A DNA stretch of 38,456 nucleotides from Gymnopus androsaceus JB14 (Eukaryota; Basidiomycota; Agaricomycetes; Agaricales; Omphalotaceae): the NCBI GenBank assembly GCA_009733575.1, contig ML769879.1:1-38456 (forward strand), given 5' to 3'. Below, piece by piece: positions 30,161 through 38,456 of this stretch. The notes under the pieces are model-generated. The model searched no databases, was not told the origin of the DNA, and was given only the letters and a program-made list of their open reading frames with translations. The position numbers were made by a program, and so were the translations under genes. How positions within the stretch are numbered: the stretch's first letter is position 1; each line of letters begins with the position of its first letter.

Positions 30161-31346
30161 GGGCAAACCAGGATCGAAGAAATTACCGGTACCAAAAATA
30201 AGTCTTTTATACTGTTTGTACAATGTGCACAGAATTTAGGATTTAAGTTCGAAGGTTTGAAAATTTGGCCACCAACTGCCCTCATCTTTTTCCTATCAAT
30301 AACCCGGCGACGGCATTTCCGCATGTATAATAGGCTGAGCAGCAGCGCGAGAATGAGTAGTAGCCTAGTACCCAGAACCAAAGGGTGTCCCTGAAACCTC
30401 ATTCTGACGAGTTAGATTCAATGAAGAGCCTTGGGATTGCGTTGATCGGTGTTGTATTACTCGGTTGGGGAAAAGCGTGGAGAGCAGGAACGTTTCATCG
30501 GTTTCGCAGTTGAAGAAAAGCCACGGAAGGGGATGGCGGAAAAGTACCGAGATTAGCAGCTACTACTAGCGCTTGAAGCAAGCTCACGTTTTGGCGCTTG
30601 TACTGCCTATTTTGAACCTGAACGTCCACCAGCTTTCCCGGCTCAACTCGTCGCTCCCCAGATTTGAAGTGAATGATCCTGATAAAATCTTCGGAGTATA
30701 GGTAAGTAAAGCGTTTTCAGTTAATTCTAATCCATTCCAACATACTACTAACATCCTTGCTTCGACTGTTTAGCCACTCCAAAACTCTCTAAAACTGCAT
30801 CTACAACCAGAAATAGATAGTCCAAACCTGAATTCGTAGAACGAAATTCGAACCAATCGCGCGCCTTCGCTTCCGGGATCTTCAAGTTCGCGGTGAAGTT
30901 CGTGGTGAAGGAAATACAAGCGGTGATAGTAAGTCAAGCAGTTATTTTGGATCCGGGATGAACTGAGCTCATGATGCAGGGCCCTGAATCGACTATCCTA
31001 ACTCGAGAAATTCCAGCTCTAGCAGACTGCCATCTGTTACCATGGCCTGTAGATGGAAGTGACGTCTGTTCATGGCAAGATCAGTTTCGGGATATCCTCC
31101 ACATTGCAGTGATGCAAGGATCCTTGTACTTTGTACCTTGCATGGTTGCTCTCTGCTCTGACGGGCGGATCTGCTGTTGTCGCGACTGCGATACCTGAAA
31201 CTCTGGCTCTTGCTACCCCAACTGCGTTACCCTTTGTTCGTCGGTCTAAAGCAGCGAGAATTAGCGTTAGGAGATGCTATAAAGGGTTACCAAAGTACGG
31301 AGCAACGTGTTCACTTTCCTCATGTATTAATTTCCCTCTAGTAACG
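30161..31346. other. Intergenic; start of right duplication block
   Basis: No gene supported up to about 30690. From there the sequence matches the upstream region of kinase copy 1 (18880-19526), including AATTCTAATCCATTCCAAC and TCAAGCAGTTATTT, plus a TATA element. Confidence 0.5.
31278..31284 (+). promoter_or_regulatory. TATA box of kinase copy 2
   Basis: TATAAAG 69 bases before the ATG at 31347, in the same context as in copy 1; the spacing is shorter because about 18 bases are missing. Confidence 0.5.
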
Positions 31347-34300
31347 ATGTTTTCCAGACCACCTACTACCAATATGCGTTCTGCAGCGGGACGTACTACT
31401 TCAGAGCCTTCCTCACCTGTCGACCTACTCCAGTCCTTTCACAGACCCAGGCTCAGACCCCGCTGCCCCTGCCCAGCAAATCTATTACTCCTCCATCTAA
31501 ATTTCACCAGTCAAGCTTTTCATCTGCTGGTCAGAAGCTCGGTCTTGACCGATTAACTGCTGCTGGTAGTCTCAATCGTGGGCGAGCTCGAAGTGTATAC
31601 ACTCCGGTCAAGGTCAGCGGAGGGTTCTCGCGAGTCGACAGATACCAGTCATTCATGGCACAAGTTCTTTAGCCCCCGAGCGTGGAGGGGAACACCGTCG
31701 AAGAAGCATCTACCTGTGCCGAAGGAGCAGACAGATGCATATCTGAAGACGAAAATGGTATGGGTGCTGTCGTTTTTCCATTTTATATGTTGCTAATGCC
31801 TTGTAGCGCGTTAATTTGGCTGTCGAGTCAGTTCTCGAGGTGGCGCGCGTTGGTCTTGAGGTTGTCGCAGAGACGGGGGAAGTAATTCCCGTTCTAGGTC
31901 TTGTGATGGTGGCTAAATTGCTTTCGAATATCTGGGATGCAATCGATGATGTCGGGGTATGTCATGTTCATGTTCTAATATTCCTCTCTGTTCATATTTC
32001 CGCTTTTCTAGTCCAACCGACTGGCGTGTTTACGTTCAACTGCCCGCTGCGCGGACTTTCTCCTCGCTATATACGACGAGGTTCATGAACAAGGGGATAA
32101 AGTCAAAGCTGAGCTCGACAAACCTCTCAAAAGACTTGAAAGGTAAGAACCTTTATTGCCTGCGTTGCAACTGATACTAATCCTCTGCAAAGTTCCTTCA
32201 ATCTAATCCTTGACTTGATGGTGGAATTGAGGGATCGACCGTTCTGGAAGCGGTTTGTCGAACGAGATGAGATTCTGTACGAGATCGAGAGGTGTCACGA
32301 GTCGTTGAATGACTGTATGGTCGTCTTCAATGTGAGCTCTACCTGACGTTCTTCTGAAGCAATGCTTACCAGTTTTCATTCAGATATCCATCCTCATACG
32401 CATCCAGAAAAACACTTTACGTCCCTCTAACCAGTTTGTTAAGCAACCCCGGGCTATTTGAGGGTTCGCAGGATGTACAACCCGCAGGCGAACTAGATCC
32501 TGTCGGGTCAAGTCTCCACCAGCTCCCCCGATTCACTTCATCACCTCCTGCCGCTGATGACCTATACGGATGCCGAGCGAATTCGAGACCGACTCCGTGC
32601 TCTTCAAGCATACCAAAACGAGCTCGACAACGCAGCCGACATGACGGACCTTCGTCAATTTTTATCTGCGGCGCTGAACGCGACGAGCGATGATGATATG
32701 CAAAAGGTCTTGCAGGTTGCCGGGAAGGATATGCCCACGGCTATTCGGACGCTGTTGATTGTACTGAAAGGGAAGAATTCGTATTGGAAAGCTCCCCCGA
32801 GCTCAGCAATGCGCTTGACACGGCAGCTTCCATACGAGGTCATTCACTTGGCCACTAGATGGGAAGCAGGCGAGTGTGTTGGACGGGGAACACATAGAGT
32901 CGGATATTGCTGCGGTACAGCGCTTGGTGCAAGGGTACAATATGAATCTTCCCAGTTGGACCATCGCAAAGTATGTCTCGATTCTTATGTGGAAGTTTTC
33001 GGGCGGTCTAATGAATTTACGCAGGAGCGACATTATCTTTCAGGAGCTGATAGGCAGAAGGTTCTTCTCCAATGTATACAAGGGAACCTGGAGACACCGC
33101 GCTATCGCTATCAAAGTCCTTGAAAGGTCTACCGACCGCGAAACGTTCCTTGCTGAGGTGGCAGTATGGAAATCGCTCAATCATCCCAATGTCCTTCGGC
33201 TTTACGGTGCCAGTGATCCATCTCAAGAGGTACCATGGTTCCTCATCAGTCCGTACATGAGGAATGGGTCTTTGCCAGAGTACTTGAAGCGATTGGAATG
33301 GGACGGAAGCATGGTTAGCGGAGCATCGATGGTTTCGGAGGTGTGTGGCGATAGTTCTGAGCCTGATTTGCTCCGGTTCATGGTTCAGATCTCGAGAGCT
33401 ATGGAGTACATGCACTCGGCGCTTGTGGTTCATGGAGATATCAAGGTACGTCTTTAACTCCTTCAAAAGGAACTGTTTCCTGATCAGTACCTGTGCATTT
33501 TAGGGAGCGAACGTGCTACTTGATAACGACCTCCGATGTGTACTAGCCGACTTGGGCATAGTAAAAATTATATCTCAGATATCTTACAAAAACGCTAAAC
33601 ATGCCCGTACGTCGTTAGATCGTTCCTTCAGCACTAATTAATTAACGGTATACCATCCACAGACGGACTTCGTTGGCAATCACCGGACCTCATGGCTAAA
33701 CATTCCCTCCTCACCAAGGAAAACAATGTATACGCATTTGGAGTTACGTGTGTGGAAATAGTGGCTTTTGGGGAGTCTTCCCTGGCCAATGACGCCAGAT
33801 GATATCCTCAAGAATCTTGTTTTGGGTATGCGTCTATTTTGTCGTTAAGGATCTGTTTCGCTAACTGAACCACCCTATAGAAGAAAACTCCTGATCACCG
33901 TTTCCTTCAAAGATCGTGGACCGTCTGGGTATTCGACCGGTCTTTGAGCGCTGCTGGAACGATAAAGTCATGGAACGGCCGATGTTTTCACAAGTGGTTA
34001 AACACCTTGAGGGCCTGATGAGCGGGTCGTCATCCCACCGCGATCGTCAAGCGGACCTATCGAGTTTTGGCTCTCCTCCCCAACAATCTGCGTCTTTAGC
34101 GAGACTATACTCGGACCCACCAACAGATATGTACGCATCCAAAAGTTCTGTTCCCGGACAAACGGAGTTTTTTTCTAAGCTTAATAGAAGCAATACTGTG
34201 CGACCTAGGGTACGTTCTAGTGATGAACCTCCGTTTCTTAGTCTGACAAACACTTTCAGTCTCAACCTCAAGCATCGTCATCACAAAATAAACATCATCA

Positions 34301-34424
34301 GGCGACGAAGATTTCTCTGCAAAGCTCAGACATCGATATTCTGGATAGTGCTTAATCTCTGGATATCGACGCGGATGCTATGTGGGACTGGGCTCAGGTC
34401 ATTCGACAAACATCTTGGGACTAA
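31347..34424 (+). pseudogene. TKL-type kinase with MLKL-like N-terminal domain, copy 2 (broken)
   Basis: Paralogue of the kinase at 19527. The helical exons 31807-31956, 32012-32142 and 32193-32331 are open and in phase, giving ESVLEVARVGLEVVAETGE and IPVLGLVMVAKLLSNIWDA. The linker then loses about 5 nt near 32560 and gains about 25 nt near 32830, both shifting the frame. The kinase N-lobe exon (33025-33445) is open: GRRFFSNVYKG (a loop Gly replaced by Arg), IAIK, HGDIK. In exon 33504-33606 a one-base loss and a one-base gain turn ADFGHSK into ADLGIVK. WQSPELM is WQSPDLM. A one-base insertion near 33770 and an in-frame TGA at 33892 end the kinase. The C-terminal tail is better kept than in copy 1 (DADAMWDWAQVIRQTSWD, TAA at 34422) apart from one internal TAA. 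Likely non-functional as a kinase; a short protein with only the helical domain is conceivable. Confidence 0.75.
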
Positions 34425-34690
34425 ATGAATGTATCTACTATTTAGTCACTAGTTTTGACGAATTGAAGACACGCAATTCCGAGATTACAATTTGGTACTT
34501 TTATGATACGGCAGGAATTTTGGTACGCGTTTTTCCTTCCTTCCATCATATCCTGGCAAGAAAAGGAGGGAGACACTGTTAGCAACGACACTCTTGCGCA
34601 AATAATATGTGTGTACTTTGTTTGAAGTTTGGAAGCATTCCACACAGCTGTGTGGTCGAGGCTCTGGGCAACGCTACAGGAGAAATATCA

Positions 34691-35190
34691 TGTCAGCTCG
34701 AATCCGGGAACATTTCAGTAACTCGCTGAATTCTCAATTTAGCTTCCGGCTCACAATTGAACTTTTTGTTTCGGAGACGATGATGTCGACAACCTGAGTA
34801 TACCTAGGCGTATAATATCCTGGGATCATTCCTAATCCGGTCTTCATGCAACTTTGTAGTCGGCTATCTTCTCAATCAGACCGGCCTCAGTTCGAGCCTT
34901 TTGCATCAAATTTCAATAATAGTTGTACGTCCTACATACATATTCCTTTTTTGTTTTAATTGATTGCCTGTTAACTATACGAATATGGTACGATTTGAGT
35001 CTGCCCTTGCGAGTCCAGTGCAAGATGGGAATATAACAGGGAATCGAACTACATATATATGTTGTTGTGGACGTGGGTCAAGGACGCAATCATATTGAGT
35101 ATCGAAAAATCGAAGCTACTTGCACTTGCACTTGCATCGTTGGATTTGAACAGACAGGAAAGATGTGGCTCCATGTATTTGGTCCAACAA
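34691..35190. other. No clear gene; short coding-like stretch on minus
   Basis: Minus-strand residues such as GLGMIPGYYTPRYTQVVDII (about 34740-34850) look conserved in style but are too short to assign. Otherwise AT-rich and unremarkable. Confidence 0.35.
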
Positions 35191-36226
35191 TTATGACGAT
35201 ACGTACGTTGGAGGTGACATACCTGCCACCGAGTCCCCTGACTCAAGCTGAGCTTCAAGATACTGCACACGCCCCATCAACCGACCAATTGTAGTCCTCA
35301 TCTCGGTATTTGAGTCCTGCAACGATGCTACCTGAGATTTACCACTCCCTCCTATTTCTAGCTGTTCTGTGCGATGTCCCGACTCCGCTGGAGTTATAGC
35401 AGAAGGAGGAATAACCTGAAGGTGAGATCCAACTCCCACTGCCTGCGAAGAGTGAGACTGGCCATAATTGATGCGAAGCTTCTCTGACATGAACAGGTCT
35501 CCCTCCAATGGTATGGCTTGTCGGCGTTCTGCATGGAGTCGACGCCGAACATGCCTACGACGGCGGATAATGAATAGGATACATATTCCAATTGTCAGTA
35601 GCGCAATCAATGACCCAGCTACACTTCCTCCGATAACTGCCGCTGATACAGTCTTTGGTGGAGCAGTGGAAGCCGAAGTAGATGATGGGGAGCTTCGAGT
35701 AGAAGTTGATAATGAGGAGCTGATAGTTCTAGCAATCAGTTGAGTGTCGCCCGATGATATCTCTACTCAGAGCGAAAAGCCTACCTTGTATTTACAGCGG
35801 AAGATAATGCTGCTGTGGGGGTGAAATGGCCACTAAAAGAGAATGGGATTAAAGAAATAGTACTGCAAATGGCATGATTGATCGAACCTTGTATTTTTGT
35901 CGGGAACTGAGTCTCTTGTAGAAGAACTCAGAACGCTATTAACAGCGAAAAATGAGAAATCCGACGTGGTAATGTTTGAGGACAACAAACCTGGAAGTTT
36001 GAGAGCTTGCGGTATTCGAAACGGTCAGGGGCGAGGGCGGAGCCTGAGGAACAGTATCACTAGTGGCCCCTTTACCAAGGCTCCCAACAGAGACATCTAC
36101 AGAAGGTACAGCAGGTTCAGAACCCCCAGTCGATGCAGAAATTACAGCAATAGCGTCTGTCAAGCCTCCAGTCGACGTGGAAGCTACAACAGTAATACCT
36201 CTGGCAGAAATCGTTGAAGTGGGCAT
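35191..36226 (-). CDS. Membrane-protein family copy D, PPxY tail, short exon 2
   Basis: Exons 35991-36226, 35785-35862 and 35191-35719 join in phase (843 nt, 280 residues). The start at 36226 gives MPTSTISARG. Exon 1 is Ser/Thr/Val-rich and exon 3 holds the helix AVIGGSVAGSLIALLTIGIC, the basic cluster RRRRHVRRRLHAERR, LEGDLFMSEKLRINY (shared with copy A rather than B/C), a coiled-coil-like TEMRTTIGRLMGRVQYLEA and the terminus SPPTYVSS with PPxY. Exon 2 is only 78 nt: a GTAGGC donor is used in place of the family donor, and the C-x4-C-x7-C part is deleted. D is the closest relative of copy A, and shows what A looked like before the LTR insertion. An open gene, function unknown. Confidence 0.72.
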
Positions 36227-36941
36227 GGGTAGGATTTGCTTGCAGTGAAGGTTCACCTCAGAAAATTTGTAGTGTATTGAGTTCAGAGCCTACAACCTCT
36301 GTGCTGTTAAGTATAACTCTTCGACACTGGTGGCTGGCATGGTAATGGATCGATACTGGTACTACTGTATTAGTTTAATCTCGAGAACTTGATGGTTGAG
36401 AGCCTTCAAAAGTACCCGGGAAGGATAGGATAACGCTTCTATAAAGTTGTTAAAACTCCAAGATGAGACGTGATACAAACATTGCTGCGGTGGAACTGGT
36501 TCAATCGATATCATGCGTCATCCAACGGTCAATGATCAATATCTTCAAAAGATAAAAGGACCAACTTAAGCAACCAAGGCGTTGTCGCTGAAGACGTACA
36601 CTAATTAGTACTGCGAGTGGCTGTGGCCTTAAAGGAGAAAAAAGATACAGGCATTACTTCTAGAGATAATCAGTCGAATCGGAGCAATTGGGCAATGCAC
36701 CGCGCAGGAGGGGCTTGCCTTCGACTCGGTTCTCTCACAAGGCATTTGTGAGAGCAGGCTCCTCCAGCCGTAGTAGCTTGCCGAAAAATACCTATTTCCA
36801 TAACTGATTACTGGAAGAACGAGAACAAGAAACAGGCATCGGTAGCATAATTGGGCACCTATATTATTCCCCAGCCGAGAACGAGGAGATCTCAAGGGAA
36901 AAAACCATGCATTTTTTTCAACGTCTGTGACGGTATATACA
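36227..36941. repeat. Intergenic segment duplicated from or to 9927-10650
   Basis: Aligned with the left-cluster segment in the same position relative to copies D and A. No gene seen. Together with D and E it shows that the A-B block and the D-F/E block are one duplication. Confidence 0.8.
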
Positions 36942-37150
36942 TCGGAGGTGCCTCCCCTGACTCCATCTGAACTTCTAAAATTTCGCATATGTTCCATCAG
37001 CCGAACAATTGCAGTCCTCATCTCTGCATTCATTGAGTCATGCAACGATGCCACTGCCTGAGATCCAACTTCATCGTTTCCTTCAGGCGATTCTAGCTGC
37101 TCCGATCGACCCTGTACAGACGATTCGGTGCTTTTCCACGAGGGCTCCCT
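36942..37150 (-). pseudogene. Membrane-protein family copy F, tail fragment only
   Basis: The minus strand contains only the cytoplasmic tail: SEQLESPEGNDEV, NAEMRTAIVRLMEHMR, and in a shifted frame the PPMY end. There is no transmembrane exon; upstream sequence runs directly into the 3' end of copy E. It looks like a leftover of unequal exchange between tandem copies. Confidence 0.75.
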
Positions 37151-37260
37151 ATCACACAACGAGAGAAGAAAAAATAATGATACAACACCGTGCATTTGTT
37201 TTGATGTCTATGATGGTAAGTATATACATCGGAGGTGCCTCCCCTGATTCCATCTAAGCT

Positions 37261-38285
37261 TCAAGATGTCGCATATTCTATCAACCGAACAATTGTAGTC
37301 CTCATCTCCGCGTTCGAGTCCTGCAACGATGTCACCTGAGATCGAACATCATTCCCTTCAGGTGATTCTAGCTGTTCCGACAGGCTCTGTTCAGATGATT
37401 CCAATGAAGGTATAGGCGCAGGAAGAATACCCTGAGGTTGGTGCCCGAGTTGCAAAGGCTGCAAAGAACTTGAATGATTCTGGTCGTAATCAATGCGATG
37501 TTTCTCCGATATGAGAACCTCTCCGGCATCTGGGCATCCTTCCGAAGGTGTGATTTGGCTTTTTGTCCGACGGAGTCGACGTCGACGGCGGCGCAGGATG
37601 AGGAGGATACATATTCCAGTTGCCAGTAGCGCGATCAATGATCCAGCTACACTTCCTCCGATAACCGCAGCTGATGCTGTCTTGGAGCAGTGGAAGTAGG
37701 TGATGGGGAACTTCGAGTGGAAGTTGACGATGAGGAGCTGGTAGTGTCGAATATAACCCAATAATATATCTGCTTAGAGCCACGAATTTGCTGTTGAAGA
37801 TGAAGTTACTGTAATGGAAGAGGAGTTCGTTGTAGCACTAAGAGGGTAATCGATGAGAAACGTTCTTGCACATGAATTATTGAAATAAACCTGCCTAGTA
37901 TTTCCAGCGGGAGTGTTGCTACGGGATTGAGAAGGCTACTGAAAGAACATGCGATTACAGAAGTGATACTGCAAATGTCATCATTGGTCGAACCTTGTAT
38001 TTTCATTTGAAGCTGAGTGCGTCGTGGAAGAACTCGGAGCAACACTACTAAGGGCGGAAGGTGAGGAGCCCAATGGTGATGTTTGAGGAAAACAAACCTA
38101 CCTTGAGAGCTTGCGGTATTCGAGACGCTAGTCGGGTGCTGAGGAGCAGTATAGCTAGTTAGCCCATTATCAGGACCTTCACCATCGGAGACGCCTGCAG
38201 TAGCTACGACAGTAGCGTCTCCACCGTCAGCCGAGGCGGAAGCCACAACAGTAACACCTCGAGCAGAGATTGTCGGAGTAGACAT
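37261..38285 (-). pseudogene. Membrane-protein family copy E, several frame shifts
   Basis: Exon 1 (38098-38285) is open from MSTPTISARG. Exon 2 starts at 37968 but shifts frame near the Cys region, and its usual donor is altered. Exon 3 (from 37737) has a shift just before KTASAAVIGGSVAGSLIALL; the membrane helix and RRRRRRLRRTKS cluster are intact, and LESPEGND and NAEMRTTIVRLIE follow. A two-base loss in the coiled-coil region ends the frame at 37261, so the PPMY codons downstream are no longer read. Closest to copies B and C. The region beyond 38285 is the start of its promoter flank. Confidence 0.72.
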
Positions 38286-38456
38286 GGGCAGGATTTCGCC
38301 ACCTGCAAAAACAAAGATTGGAGTGGAGTGAACACAGGTGATAGATAGGATCCGACGAACCAGCAGTCAGACTCAGAGTAAACAGAGCCTACTGTGGTCA
38401 CTGCACTTAAGTATGATTCATCAATGCTTCATCAGCTGGTAGCTGGCATGATAATA

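Larger units (their letters stand above)
30690..34690 (+). repeat. Segmental duplication, right copy (kinase block 2)
   Basis: Direct-orientation counterpart of 18880-22960. Homology starts in the upstream intergenic region and continues about 250 bases past the kinase gene. Confidence 0.92.

Noticed and set aside
29896..30402. Minus-strand frame of 168 residues with a strong hydrophobic segment and basic flank
   Set aside because: Mostly antisense to the well-supported last exon of G-domain gene 2; no homologous pattern or splice context.
1..38456. tRNA, rRNA or other structural RNA genes
   Set aside because: No cloverleaf-like or conserved rRNA stretch was recognised by eye on either strand; a tRNAscan/Infernal run would be needed to exclude them fully.

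Overview
The window is nuclear DNA from a mushroom-forming basidiomycete (most likely Agaricomycetes). The evidence is short 49-60 nt GT..AG introns, very small exons, a Ty1/copia remnant with LTR, a KDZ/Plavaka-like transposase scrap, a secreted LysM protein, kinases that look like the mushroom-expanded TKL group, and a tandem family of single-pass membrane proteins. It reads as an accessory, repeat-rich region: few genes look intact, and relics, duplications and small transposons dominate. All calls come from reading translations, splice sites and internal repeats by eye; no database was searched.

Layout. 0.7-6.8 kb: frame-broken uncharacterised fungal genes and one small plausible two-exon gene. 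7.1-9.0 kb: the 3' end of a copia element, whose LTR contains a nested inverted-repeat element. 9.0-13.8 kb (minus): three copies (A, B, C) of a membrane-protein family; A is truncated by the LTR, while B and C are open and end in a PPxY motif. 14.6-15.7 kb: two unrecognised genes, one with a duplicated 3' exon. 15.8-16.6 kb (minus): a complete six-exon gene for a secreted protein with three LysM modules. 17.3-18.6 kb (minus): KDZ scrap and a haloacid-dehalogenase pseudogene. 18.9-23.0 kb: kinase copy 1. 23.0-26.1 kb: an enoyl-CoA-isomerase-like relic, a small helical gene and a 70-bp minisatellite of about 28 units. 26.4-30.2 kb: two divergent G-domain GTPase genes separated by a 432-bp TA-flanked inverted-repeat element. 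30.7-34.7 kb: kinase copy 2. 35.2-38.3 kb (minus): membrane-protein copies D (open), F (tail fragment) and E (broken).

Two duplication systems shape the window. One is a block of about 4 kb carrying a kinase with an N-terminal helical region resembling the MLKL-type four-helix bundle. Its two copies flank the GTPase pair and have decayed in different places: copy 1 keeps a complete kinase domain but has a 2-nt shift in the helical region, while copy 2 keeps the helical exons but has a broken kinase. The other is the membrane-protein family, which has expanded in tandem on the left and reappears, flanks included, on the right.

How the genes might work together is inference only. A LysM glycan binder, surface-exposed membrane proteins with a ubiquitin-ligase docking motif, MLKL-like kinases and large-type GTPases would fit a fast-evolving recognition or cell-death locus. 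No direct evidence of a shared pathway is visible.
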